Positions 23,160 to 33,711 of a DNA stretch of 64,000 nt are shown piece by piece; position 1 is the stretch's first letter, and every line of letters starts with the position of its first letter. The stretch is taken from contig JAETXT010000010.1 of NCBI GenBank assembly GCA_019188255.1, positions 2,852,001-2,916,000 of the forward strand, in the 5' to 3' direction. Position numbers and translations under genes: made by a program. The DNA comes from Verticillium longisporum. Lineage: Eukaryota > Ascomycota > Sordariomycetes > Glomerellales > Plectosphaerellaceae. The notes beneath the pieces are model-generated. The model had not been told where the DNA came from and did no database searches. It worked only from the letters and a program-made list of their open reading frames with translations.

Positions 23160-24113
23160 TTTGCTTCTGGTAGCGGTTCTGTCGTGAACTAAGGTACGTA
23201 AGATGACCTTATGGCCGTGTTCGATGGATGGCGTTTTCAATGGTATTCTCCAAGGAGAGTCTGTCCTGAACCTGCGATATATCGAGATTGCTGGCGAGTT
23301 ACTTTCCGGCCATCGATACCATCTTTTCGGGATGAACCATGGCTCATATACGCCCTACTCTAGATATGGCGGTTGCCGGAATCCCTTAACCCCGGAGCCC
23401 CATGCGCCGGCACACGCCATGACACGCTCAACAGCACTGGCAGATCCGAGGGGCCAGCCATTGAGTCGTGGACATGGTGGCAGGAAGCTCCTAGGCCCAG
23501 TGCGGAGAAGGGGGAGGATAGATGTTCCAATGACTGGTTGCCCCGCTTCGCAACGACAGCTCGAGTGGAAAACCATATCCAACCATGTGGGTGAGCTGCG
23601 AAGTGCATTACCTGCCATGGGCTGGAAGGTACTGCTTGGGGAACAAAGACAGGGCTGGGCGGTCTAAGGAAACAAAAATCCGATGGAATACTGAATGTGG
23701 TAAGCTGGATCTACATCATTTTCATCGTGCATGTTTCCATGATGGGTGCTCTCCGCAAAACGACGTGCGGATATCCACACCCGACTCGAGTCAGGAGTCC
23801 AATGGCCACAACATGACATAATATTACAGCACTGCCAGATGAACTGCTCTTGAAAGTTGGTAATCGGAATCATGTTGGTGACTGGTCATGATGCGACTCC
23901 TGGAAAGGACCGTCTTACCGTGTGGCTCAGGTACCATATGTTAGGACCGCTCCCGTTGTGGCTTTGTACGGCTCATCAACCGAGGTTCCCATTTCGACTG
24001 ATAGCGTCAGGCATTCTCGGTATAAGGCGCTGCGCCTGTTGCTTTCCGTATTGCACAGCTGAAGCAACTGAAGACCGAATGCCTATCGCACAAGCTGCAA
24101 GCCGAGCATGACA
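23160..24113. other. Intergenic region between AtuA and GFA genes
   Basis: It should hold the promoter of the AtuA gene and the 3' end of the GFA gene. No repeats, RNA genes or credible open frames were seen. Confidence 0.45.
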
Positions 24114-24542
24114 TCACGCCGGCGGCGGCGACTCGGGCCAGCTGACAGCTCCGGCGGGAATAGGCACAACGGCTTCGCGGGTCCAAATGTGCGAGGCGTC
24201 CTCGAGACTGAGGCCCTCGATCAGGCCGCCCTTGATGTTCGCCGTGGGCCGGGCCACCCCCTGGGCACTGCGGCCGTGATGCACGATGCGCGCGCCACAC
24301 GTCTTGCAGAAATAGCAGTCGATCGTGGTGCCCGACTTGGTGGCGCGCGACCACACGCCGAGGCGTGCGCGAAGGGCAGGGTCAGACAGCGGCGGCAGGT
24401 CGGCGGCGGGAAAGGTGGCGGATACGCCAAAGGCGGAGGAGGACTGTCTGCGGCATTCGTTGCAGTGGCAGAGGTAGACAGCGACCGGGGCGGGGGTCGG
24501 GGTGCGGAAGGCAATGGAGCCGCACTGGCAGGCGACGTTCAT
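24114..24542 (-). CDS. GFA-family (glutathione-dependent formaldehyde-activating/CENP-V) protein
   Basis: GFA proteins are small zinc enzymes or zinc-binding proteins; the founding member condenses formaldehyde with glutathione, but most relatives have unknown substrates. The single exon encodes 142 aa starting MNVACQCGSIAFR at 24542. The zinc ligands are visible as CQCG near the start, CHCNECR at about 32-38 and CKTCGA at about 90-95. The usual WPE motif of the C-terminus is present as SWPES. An upstream in-frame extension to 24764 is not GFA-like and runs into the CCTAGG repeats. Length fits the family. Confidence 0.9.
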   Translation of the reverse strand: MNVACQCGSIAFRTPTPAPVAVYLCHCNECRRQSSSAFGVSATFPAADLPPLSDPALRARLGVWSRATKSGTTIDCYFCKTCGARIVHHGRSAQGVARPTANIKGGLIEGLSLEDASHIWTREAVVPIPAGAVSWPESPPPA

Positions 24543-25541
24543 GGTGATGTTGAAGACCTGGGGGTCGTTGCTTGGTCCGTGATTGATGATGCCGGTTCCA
24601 GTGTTGCTGGGCCAGTCGAGGTTGATATGATCAAGCATGCATTGCTGGATCATCAGAATGAGTACCGGACAGTGGGCAGAAGGGCGTGGATTGACAGGCC
24701 GGTGCAGGGCAGGTGAAGCCGGCGAACCTAGGTAGGTACCTTGGTTACAGTACCTAGGTACCACCTAAGGCACCTTACCTAGGTACCGCCTAAGGTACCT
24801 TACCTAGGTAGGTGGTACCTTACCTAGGTAGGTAGGTAGGTAAGGCGCCTAGTATGAGGCAGGTACAGTTCCGACCGAGGCAGTCACCGTGCCTAATAAG
24901 GTACCTTACTGCAACTGCCTCGGTACAGCAACCAACTGCCTAGGTACTGTAACTGCCTAGGTAGCTGCGTACCTTGGGTAGGTACCGTACCTTACCCACC
25001 TAAGGTAGGTACCCAATCCGCACGCCGATGTAACATGCTCCTCTGGCACGTGACCCTACTGACAGGTTCTGGGCCAGGCGTTCATGAGTCCAGGTCGATG
25101 ACTTCACTTGATCGAACAAAGCTGCTGCAGAGCACCTAGAGCACCTAGGTCGGGGTCCCACATCATGTGATGGTCAATGCAAGATCATTTCGATGCCCCT
25201 CCATGACATGACAGGTGCCAAGACCTGCAAAGCGCCAACAGCTTCCCCGCGCGGACCCGGCACCGGCTCTTCATCTCGCGCCTAAATTCCCCTGCATTGC
25301 CATTTGGGGAACCAGGTAATTATCCTAACCCAGCATCGATCCGGCCATGGCGCCCAAGATGCTACAGTACATCAAGTCGCCTGCCACGAATCACGGCATT
25401 GGATCGTCCGGCAGATGTGAGCCCTGCTCGCCCGGCACAGGCACATATGAGCTCAGCTCGCCCAGCCCAGCGAACATGTTGAGCACGACTGACGACTGAG
25501 GGACACAACCGCGTCGACATCTCATGCACTCACCCGCCACC
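24543..25541. other. Intergenic region dominated by CCTAGG repeats
   Basis: From about 24725 to 25015 the sequence is a dense run of GGTACCTAGGTA-type units. The rest is the divergent promoter region of the GFA gene and the polysaccharide deacetylase gene. Confidence 0.6.
24725..25015. repeat. Dense GGTACCTAGGTA/CCTAAGGTACC repeat tract
   Basis: About 290 bp composed almost wholly of interleaved palindromic units (CCTAGG, GGTACC, ACCTTAGGT-like). It is the largest such tract in the window; smaller ones lie at about 20396-20505, 43988-44030, 51712-51730 and 61775-61800. It has no coding potential. Confidence 0.9.
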
Positions 25542-26356
25542 ATGTTGCCTTCTCTCGCTCTCGCCTTCGCCCCTCTGGCGGCCGCCCTTCCGGTCGAGAG
25601 CCCTCTCGAGCTTCTTCGCCGAGAGCCATCTGCCGGCGTTGTCATAAGCCAGTGCTCCCGGCCCGGCGTCCTCGCTCTCGCTTACGACGACGGTCCTTAC
25701 CAGTACACCTCGGAGCTCGTTGACCTGCTCGACGCTGCTGGCGCCAAGGCCACCTTCTTCTGGACCGGCACTCTTTACGGCTGCATCTACGACCACGCTC
25801 CAGCCGTACAGAAAGCATTTGCGTCCGGCCACCAGGTCGCCTCACACACGTGGACCCATCCCAACACCTTTGGCTCCATGACCCCCGACCAGCTGACGGG
25901 CGAAATGGACCGCCTCGACGACGCCCTCGTCAACATCCTCGGCGTCAAGCCCCAGTACATGCGGCCGCCGTACCTCATGACCGGCGGAAACGTCCTGCCG
26001 ACGCTCAAGACACTCGACTTCAAGGTCATCACCACCGACGTCGACTCGGGCGATTGGGACAGCAAGACGCCTGAGGAGAGCCTGCTGCGCTTCACGCGCG
26101 CCGGCAGCTGCGGAAAGGGCCACATCTCGCTGATGCACGAGACGTACGCGAGTACCGTGAGGACCCTGACGCCCTACCTCATCGACTGGGCCAAATCGCG
26201 CAACCTCAAGCTCGTGACCGTCGGTGAGTTCTCGCTCCTTGACTTGCCTTCTCGCAAGTCCGTGCCACTGACAAAGTCTAAGCTGATTGCCTCGGCGATG
26301 CTGACGGTGCCTATCGGGCTGGAAACTTCACCGGCAGCGGCCGGACGTCATGCTAG
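25542..26356 (+). CDS. Secreted polysaccharide deacetylase (chitin deacetylase-like)
   Basis: Carbohydrate esterase family 4 enzyme, expected to remove acetyl groups from chitin or a related polymer outside the cell. Exons are 25542-26223 and 26283-26356; the 59-bp intron has GTGAGT and CTAAG. A signal peptide (MLPSLALAFAPLAAALPV) and a short propeptide ending RR precede the NodB domain. All catalytic motifs are seen: AYDDGP, SHTWTHP, MRPPYLM, DVDSGDW and ISLMHET. The start at 25542 has a GCCACCATG context; another ATG lies 18 bp upstream. The product of about 251 aa has no visible carbohydrate-binding module or GPI signal. The gene converges with the glycosyltransferase gene after it. Confidence 0.93.
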
Positions 26357-26662
26357 TTGCGGAGGGCCCGTGTCAAGTTCCCGCGCTGTGCGGCAGGCTG
26401 ATGAAGCCGAGCACAAACAGAGTCGATGTCTCTCCCTTCGTGCTCCTAAGCGAGGCTGCTCTTGGAAATCTTCCATCTTCTTGTCCTGTCTATACTCACG
26501 CTGCATGGTCGTCGCCACTGCTGCGACTGTTTCATTCAATGATAATCGGTGCATTCTGCGAAAATTGCTACCAAACACCGCCCCCGAGTATTGGTCCCGG
26601 GGGGTCTGAAGAAATTGTGATAAAATCCATGTCCATCGAGTCATGAACCAACAGCCTGCAAC
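26357..26662. other. Convergent gap
   Basis: About 300 bp between the deacetylase and the DUF5672-type gene, which face each other. I see only probable 3' UTR sequence. Confidence 0.4.
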
Positions 26663-27568
26663 TCAGAGCATCCCGGGAGATGATAGATCAATCTCAGGAC
26701 ACCATTTTCGTGCTTCAGGGACTCGCGTCTTATCCTCCTTGTATACTCGATGGTACCCGACGGGCCGTCCAGGGCGATCCATGTGCCACGGAAGCTGTCG
26801 GGCGAACCCAAGCGCCGTCTCGATGGAGGGCAAGTTCGCATGCCTTTCGCGCATCATGATGCTCATCCAGTAATCCTTGCCGTGGCCGCCGTACTCTGTG
26901 CCCTTCGTATTCCAATCTCTCCACCAGTCGTTCCCCGCACGCAGGACTTCGAGAAGCATGGTGCGGTTCCGGAGCGACAGGCCGCCGTTGTAGACCTTGC
27001 GGGTGTCGTTGAGCGGCGCGCCGATAAAGTCATACTGGAGGAAGTCGTCGACAGTCTGGGCCGCATTGGCGCACATTATGGCGTCCGCCTGGAAGACGAG
27101 AACGTGCTTTGCTGGCGCGAGCTGCTCCCACAGCCAGGGATGGGAGAAGTAGAGATTGACGGCTTTCCGCGTGGTCAGGTTGAACTCGGGCGCCACGATT
27201 CGTGTTTCAATGCTGCCTGCGTCGACGGCGCGGCGCCATGTTGCTGAGGTGGCTGAGGATGAAGCATTGGGCGAGAGATGCTCATCGTATGTCGTCTGGG
27301 AGGTGAAGAAGACGATGGGCCAGGAGGGTCCGAGAACGGCGTGGTAGTACAGAATGAGAGGTACCAGATGCGGTGTGAAGAGCGTGTCGGTTATTGTTGC
27401 GACCTTGTCTTTGATGAGGATGCCGTCCAATGTCATAACAGTCCCGTGAGATTTCCACCTGGATTGGACGGTCTCAACCAGCGCCTCTCGATATGCCAGG
27501 CTCGTGAGAATGGTAGCGATCAAGGAAACCACAACCACGAGGGCATGGCGTGGAGGACGCACCCGCAT
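26663..27568 (-). CDS. DUF5672-type putative glycosyltransferase, type II membrane protein
   Basis: The family resembles glycosyltransferases and is widespread in fungi; substrate unknown. The single exon encodes about 301 aa starting MRVRPPRHALVVVVSL at 27568. One signal-anchor helix (ALVVVVSLIATILTSLAY) is followed by a lumenal domain. Family motifs are clear: HVLVFQADAIMC, DDFLQYDFIGAPL, VYNGGLSLRNR and GGHGKDYWMS. An upstream in-frame extension to 27643 is basic and not conserved-looking. The gene lies head to head with another glycosyltransferase-like gene, sharing an 830-bp promoter region, and tail to tail with the deacetylase, so a joint role in glycan handling is plausible but inferred. 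Confidence 0.88.
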   Translation of the reverse strand: MRVRPPRHALVVVVSLIATILTSLAYREALVETVQSRWKSHGTVMTLDGILIKDKVATITDTLFTPHLVPLILYYHAVLGPSWPIVFFTSQTTYDEHLSPNASSSATSATWRRAVDAGSIETRIVAPEFNLTTRKAVNLYFSHPWLWEQLAPAKHVLVFQADAIMCANAAQTVDDFLQYDFIGAPLNDTRKVYNGGLSLRNRTMLLEVLRAGNDWWRDWNTKGTEYGGHGKDYWMSIMMRERHANLPSIETALGFARQLPWHMDRPGRPVGYHRVYKEDKTRVPEARKWCPEIDLSSPGML

Positions 27569-28398
27569 CGTTGACGCTCCTGGCCGAGCTTTGGGCCTTC
27601 GTGTGTGATGGCGGCAAAGAGTAACTCGCCTGACCGATACCAAGAAGCAGTGTTTGAGATATCGCAGAGAAGTTCCATATCCATCTCAGGGGAACGCGCA
27701 GTCGAAATTGGTCGGTCACCAGTGCGAAGCCCTGTGCCAATGGCCCGGAATGTAGAGTGTTTACCAATCAACGAGTGATGCCCCTATGAGCCAAATTCAG
27801 ATGTTGCTTGTTCATTTAATGTCTTTGCGAAGCTGGGATGTAGCGCCCGAGTACCTGTCAGGAACTGTCCTGGCTGTTAGGTTCTGCATCATGTCATGTA
27901 AGGGATGTGTCATGGCATTTGTCTCTCGTCAGCATGTTTCTGATTTGCGAATTTGTAGGTCGTTGAGAGGCCGCTCTTGAAGTACGATCACATGATGGAG
28001 ATGATGTAGTCGTTCAATTCTGACAAGTCCGCCACACCTCAAGCTGTCTGTGAAAGAAAAATCTTCTATTGTAGAGATGAATTCCAGACTTTTGCTTATT
28101 TGCCTGTCTAACTCATCAGTCTGGAGGCGACGCAGAGTTACCGTTGGATGTGAGGGGCTTGGTGCGACTCTTGAGATCCTACCATTCCTTTTCCTACCCA
28201 GTGGCCAGGCCCAACCAGGAATCCAGGGGGTTGAGCACCGCGTGGTTCTCGATCAAATCCGAGCTTCATCACGATTTCAGGCCTTTCAATCCCTTGAATA
28301 AGGAGATCCTGTTCTCAGGCGGCGCCGTGGTGCTCTCGCATCAATCAGGTTCGCCGCCCAGGTTGGTCACATGGTGAGAGCCGCACCGCAACATCACA
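27569..28398. other. Divergent promoter region between two glycosyltransferase-like genes
   Basis: About 830 bp with no credible open frame or repeat. It should carry the promoters of both flanking genes. Confidence 0.5.
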
Positions 28399-30133
28399 AT
28401 GGCAAGGCTTGACAAGTTACTACAGCGGCTTGACGCCTGGCTTGATTCTTCCCCCAAGGGCTTCACTTCCGACATCCTGGCAAGGAAACGATATGTGGTT
28501 ATAATCATTCCACTAGTGTTCGTTGTCGTGTCGCTCGTCGTGGGCTTCTCTCGTCTCCAGCTCATTGTGAGTGCCAGCCGCAATCGCGCTATGACACCAA
28601 AGCCTGGCTGCTGATGGCTTGGTTCATGTAGGAACTCTCACACCCTGTGTCGCAGGAAGTGCACCAGATGCCACCGAGAACGTCCAAGCTGCACTATCTT
28701 GTCCCCTCGAGCTTCGTCAGTGATGCCGTTTGCGCGGGTATCATTTCTGCTCTTGTCAACCGTTACCCCATCCCAACTCTTATCGGGTACAAAGGCGAGA
28801 ATGAATTCGACGCTGTCGACCACCTGGCCAAGGTTCGTGTCATCAACAGGTTCTTGAAAACCCTGCCTGCGGAGGATGACGACTTGGTCATCGTCGTCGA
28901 CAGTTTTGACGTCTTGGCCCAGCTCCCCATCGAGGTCACGCTTGAGCGCTACTTTGAGATGTCGGCTCGTTCAGAACAACAATTGGCCGATCAGCGAGGG
29001 ATCACCGTCGACGAGCTCCACGATCTCGGCATTCGTCAGTCCATCCTTTATGGCACAGGAAAGATATGTTTCGATGCAAACCCGAACGAGCCCTTGTGCC
29101 CCTTTGTGCCTGGTTCAAACTCTGCTCGACAAAAGTTCGGCGTCATGACTGGAGGATTCAGCGACCCACGATACCGAGACTCGCGTTATCTGAACTCGGG
29201 TACTATCATGGCACCTGTAGGCCATCTACGCAAGTTCATGCATGCTGTGCAGGAGCTCGTCGAGCTGACGACGTCATCGTTCCCCTCAACGTGACCAGTC
29301 ATGGACGCTTCAGGCATCACATGGACCAGTGGTTTACCGCCACTCTTTACGTCCGCCAAGAGTACCATAGAGCTCTCGACATGAATGGTGGAAAATACCC
29401 TGGTAACTTGACCGGTGTCTCTGACCTCCCGAAGCCGAGAAAGAGCGCAAACGATACGACCGAGTACCACATCTTTGTCGATTTCGACTCATCATTCACC
29501 CAGACGCAGTGTCATAATGAGCTCGAGATTCATCAGCTGAACTACAGCAACCACGACCTCACGTCGTCCGTCACCGAAGACTTCATGAACGAGGGCAAGG
29601 CATTCAAGCCGCATGCTATATAAATGCCCGCAAGTATTTACCAAGCCTTTGGTCGCGTCTGGGACAATCTGTCACATGTTCCAAATATCACGCTCGTTCA
29701 GCAACCACGAGTCTGGATTCAAAGCTTAGGCTTAGCGACAAACGTGGCTTCCGAGAGCATACATGCCTTCTATCACAACACGTGCTCCAAAGCAAAGTTT
29801 CTGGAGACATATAAAGCCTTTTGGTTCTTTCCGCTGATTGTACCGCTTCTCGAACTAGCTAAGATGGATCGAGACGACATGCGACCACTCCATTCAGGTC
29901 TGATTGATGGTCGAATGTGGATAGCCGCTCGAGATTATCCACAGTCTCCCTCTGAACCTGGACATGATGTGGAGGAAACATATCTGGGGGGTGTCTTCAC
30001 GGACTTCGCTGCAGAGCCGTTTCTGAATCTGCCGGCGCTGTGTCGTATAAAATTGGACAGACTTGATCGGCACCCAGGTTCATGGAGGGTCGAGATGATG
30101 CTCGCAGGTCCTTTTCATCTAGTTTCCCTGTAA
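28399..30133 (+). pseudogene. PLOD-like glycosyltransferase, frame disrupted and stop-interrupted
   Basis: The intact parts look like the fungal type II membrane proteins related to procollagen lysyl glucosyltransferase domains. Exon 1 (28399-28566) encodes a signal-anchor helix (VVIIIPLVFVVVSLVVGF); a 65-bp intron (GTGAGT..TGTAG) follows, and exon 2 starts at 28632. The LHYLVPSSF start, a DxD-type motif in VIVVDSFDVLAQLP and RYLNSGTIMAP are visible. The frame changes at about 29262-29266, where one added base would continue it as DDVIVPLNV. A TAA at 29621-29623 then interrupts the same frame, which runs on to 30133 with homologous-looking sequence (IQSLGLATNV, YKAFWFFP). No intron removes either lesion. 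The stop could come from CAA by C-to-T change. A real pseudogene is likely; an assembly error cannot be excluded. Confidence 0.75.
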
Positions 30134-31480
30134 TGAACGTTGTTGTTTTACCTTTGAATTTCAACGAAAGCCGCAGCGCCTCCGTTTGGTCACGGCGTAA
30201 ACAAAACCCAACTCAAACCTCGGGGAAGGTATGAGTCGGGACCCATTTCTCTTGGCCCATGATAGGCGAATGAAATGACTTACTGTGTAGTGCTAGTAGG
30301 TAGTTTAAAGACGGGTTTGTTAGACCAAACCTGTAGATATTGAAGACAGCCTTGTTCAATGATTTTGAGAATACGTGTTGCAAGAGCAAGACCCAGTCAA
30401 ACTCCAATGACCAAACGGCCTCAGTGCGTAACCGGCGTGCTTCTCCGAGCATCCGAACACCAATCCAAAGGAGCAATCTTTCCTTAGGGCAGCGCATCCT
30501 TGCTGCGCCGCAGGCGAGCGCCGGCCTGCAGGGTTGCATCCCGCCCCCGTTCGCTTTCTCAAATAGGCCATGATCTTGGCAGTCAGCGCCGTAATGGGGG
30601 CCAGGCCCTTGCCTGATCGAGAGCAAGCTGATCAACACACTTGTCTGCCAGGCCCTACTGTGGGCCATACCAACTGAGGAAGGTTGCCACTTGGAGATGC
30701 AACCACAGGACAGCAGGGGGCTATGTTGTTGGTGTGCTCAATATTTGCTCCAAAAACACCTCAAGAAAGGTGTGTCTGCCCACGGGTCCAATATGTGACA
30801 GTCCGCAATAAGTGTGGACTGTTCCTGAGCCAGCGCCGGGTAACCAACGAACCTTGGCCAGCCTGCATACAGCGTCAGCATCCTATTTCTGGCAAGCGGA
30901 GGCGCCGCGATGGATGTGATAGACGAGTTCCCACCAGTCAGCACTACAGCTCTTGTGGTGTGATTGGTGGATACACATCCTGCATGACGATGCTGCCGAG
31001 TTGGGGCTCAGGTCCGAAGTGCACAACCAAGAAAACTCTTAGACGTATGAGAGAAGGCGATTGCTTCACCTGATGGACCCCACGCTACTTGTTTTCAGCT
31101 TTTATTCTCCATCACGACCATGGTGGTGTGACGGCCTCATGGACGACTGCATAGATCCTAGACATTTTGCCATCATCCCCCCTACTAGCTAACAATGTGA
31201 AGGGTGGCAGATATCAAATGCTCCCTGCTTGAAGCGTGTGGTGATTTGTAAGGGCCGGATCGAGTCTCCCGGGGGCATCGTGGGGATGATCTGGGATTTG
31301 ATCCTTCTCGGCAGACTGACCTTAGACTGCCGTGAATGTGGTGGTCAGCAAGATCGATAAGAATGGTGACGACCCTGTGCCATGGATGACCCTTGGGATG
31401 TCATTTTACTTTGCTGTGTTCTGCCGTGTGCAGTAAATTTGTTCCACCAAGTCTTCTGTCAGACTCGACCGTAGCCCAGC
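30134..31480. other. Intergenic region
   Basis: No protein-like open frame, tRNA or repeat was seen. It should contain the promoter of the aminotransferase gene. Confidence 0.45.
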
Positions 31481-32929
31481 ATGTCAGATATCCTCGAAGA
31501 TTACCCGGAGTACGCCAAAACCTCGTCTCTCGATGCCCTCCGCGGGACACATTACGCTCACCTCGATCGACAAGCCCACACCTACCTTGACTACACAGGA
31601 GCCGGACTTTCCTCTCTGGAGCAGCACCGAGTCCACGCAACCCGTCTGGCTAGCACGTCCTTTGGAAATCCCCATTCGGAAAGCCCAACGAGCAAGGCTT
31701 CCACAGCCCTGGTTGAGAATACTCGTGCCCGTATCCTCGCTCACCTTCACGCCGACCCTGCCGAATATGCTGTCATATTCACACCAAATGCCACAGGGGC
31801 CGCCCGGCTCGTGGCCGAGGCGTACCCTTTCCGCCGACGGAGCCGCCTCGTGCTGACCTGCGATAACCATAACTCGGTCAACGGCATACGAGAGTACGCC
31901 TCCCGCCGCGGGGCCAAGACGGTCTACATTCCTTGTCAAACGCCCTCCCTTCGCGTCGACACATCTTGTGTGGAGAGAGCGCTCCGGCCGCGATGGAAGG
32001 TCCCGGGAGAAAGAAGGAAGAGAGGCCTCTTTGCCTATCCCGCGCAGAGCAACTTCAGTGGTGTCCAACACCCATTAGCCTGGGTGCAGATGGCGCAGCA
32101 GAACGGCTACGACGTCTTGCTGGATGCAGCAGCGTATCTCCCGACAAAGATGCTCGACTTGTCGATCATAAAGCCAGAGTTCATCATGGTGAGCTGGTAC
32201 AAGGTGTTTGGCTACCCGACTGGCGTTGGCTGTCTGGTCGTCAAGAAAGACGCCATGGCACGGTTGGAGCGGCCCTGGTTTTCGGGCGGCACGGTGGTGG
32301 CGGCTTTCGTGGGGAACGGGATGGAGTGGCATGTCCAGCAGGTTGGCGAGGCTGGATATGAAGATGGTACGGTAAATTTTCTGTCGATTCCGGACGTGGC
32401 TTTCGGCCTGAACTGGATCACGGGCATCGGCATGGATCTCATACAGCTGCGAGTTCGGTGCCTGACAGGCTGGTTCCTGGACCGTCTGTTAGCGATGAAG
32501 CACGCTGATGGGTCGTCCATGGTGCGGTTGTATGGGCCCGACGGTCTGGAAGCAAGGGGTGGTACCGTATGCTTCAACTTTGTCGACGCTGCAGGTAGCG
32601 CGGTTGACGATCGTCTCATTGGTCTAGAAGCTGCTGCCGAGGGCATCTCGCTTCGTACGGGCTGCTTTTGCAACCCGGGAGCCGGTGCGGCAGCCTTTGG
32701 GGTGGATGGGGCGGCTCTACGACGGATCAAGGGACTTCGGCCAGGGCTTCGGCCGAAGTCTACAGATGATATGACACGCATGCTCGGGTTGCGGACTTCA
32801 GGTGCGGTGCGGGTGTCTTTTGGGCTGGCTTCGACAACACAAGATGTCGAGAATTTTATGAGCTTTGCGGAGACAAGTTATCGGGATCGAGTCGTCACGA
32901 AAAGCAACATACCAAGGGACGGCTGTTGA
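31481..32929 (+). CDS. Class V aminotransferase, MoCo-sulfurase N-terminal-like
   Basis: PLP-dependent enzyme of the cysteine desulfurase/selenocysteine lyase fold. The 482-aa single exon resembles the N-terminal domain of molybdenum cofactor sulfurase: YLDYTGAGLSSLEQ at the start, FGNPHSESPTSKAS, DNHNSVNGIREYA, and the PLP lysine in SWYKVFGYPTGVG. The conserved cysteine loop RTGCFCNPGA is present, the position of the persulfide-carrying cysteine in these enzymes. It has no C-terminal MOSC domain, which full-length MoCo sulfurases carry. It may therefore be a stand-alone paralogue with a different sulfur-transfer role. No neighbour points to the cofactor pathway. Confidence 0.88.
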   Translation: MSDILEDYPEYAKTSSLDALRGTHYAHLDRQAHTYLDYTGAGLSSLEQHRVHATRLASTSFGNPHSESPTSKASTALVENTRARILAHLHADPAEYAVIFTPNATGAARLVAEAYPFRRRSRLVLTCDNHNSVNGIREYASRRGAKTVYIPCQTPSLRVDTSCVERALRPRWKVPGERRKRGLFAYPAQSNFSGVQHPLAWVQMAQQNGYDVLLDAAAYLPTKMLDLSIIKPEFIMVSWYKVFGYPTGVGCLVVKKDAMARLERPWFSGGTVVAAFVGNGMEWHVQQVGEAGYEDGTVNFLSIPDVAFGLNWITGIGMDLIQLRVRCLTGWFLDRLLAMKHADGSSMVRLYGPDGLEARGGTVCFNFVDAAGSAVDDRLIGLEAAAEGISLRTGCFCNPGAGAAAFGVDGAALRRIKGLRPGLRPKSTDDMTRMLGLRTSGAVRVSFGLASTTQDVENFMSFAETSYRDRVVTKSNIPRDGC

Positions 32930-33130
32930 TCCAATGGCAGCTTGAAGATCATGCCACTTCCGCGATTGGCCAGTTCAGAGGGGAATTTGTGTACATCTAA
33001 TATAATTCTGGTCTTGTCGTCTCAGTCTTGGAACTCTGTCTACTATAAGTTTCCACTGTCATCTGTCTCTTTTATGTATCGCTGAATCGGCGTGTTGTCC
33101 TCCCCGCCACGCTCCTCGAACTCAGATGGC

Positions 33131-33711
33131 TCATGCTGCTGCCACGCCATTGAAACTGGTGAGATCCTTCCTCAAGATAATAAAGTAGAGGTCGTCGCGA
33201 AGCGCCTGACCCTCAAACACATGCTCGTAGGGGAAGTCCCCCCTCTCACCGGTGCGCTTGTAGCCCCTCCTGACATACCAGTCGATGAGTTCATCCCTCA
33301 TCCACAACACAAACATTTCCATCTTTTCGACAGACCACTTCTCCTTCGCATGCGCCTCGGCTCTCGCAAGAACCTGCCTCCCCAACCCACCGCCCTGTCT
33401 GTTGGGATCGACGGCGAACAGCCCGAAGTAACCGGTGCTGGGCTTGCCGTCGCCGGCTGGGCGGTGCTGGAGCTCACAGCAGGCGACGAGCTCGCCCGTC
33501 GCGGCGTCGTGGGTGATGAGGACCAGGCCATCAGGGGCATTGATCTTGGATTCAAGGTCTGCGGGGAGATGCGTTTGTCATTGAGGTAGGCAGATTCGTT
33601 GGTCCATCCTTGGTTGCCACGGTATGCTGTGCGGATGAGAGGCAGAAGGTTGGGGACGTCGGTGGTAGTAGCCTCGCGGAACGCGAGGATTGGCTGGAGC
33701 CGCTGAACCAT
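33131..33711 (-). CDS. GNAT N-acetyltransferase, frame broken at a C run
   Basis: Acetyl-CoA-dependent acetyltransferase of unknown substrate. The start MVQRLQPILAFREATTTD (33711) leads to LPLIRTAYRGNQGWT, typical of the N-terminal GNAT strand and helix. The acetyl-CoA loop is read in a different frame as FAVDPNRQGGGLGRQVL, followed by WVRRGY-like YVRRGYKRTGE. The frame switch lies in TCTCCCCGCAG (minus strand, near 33562-33567). One extra C gives a continuous 193-aa protein reading RISPADLESKIN. No GT donor is nearby, so an intron does not explain it. I regard this as a likely sequencing error in an intact gene. Confidence 0.8.
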
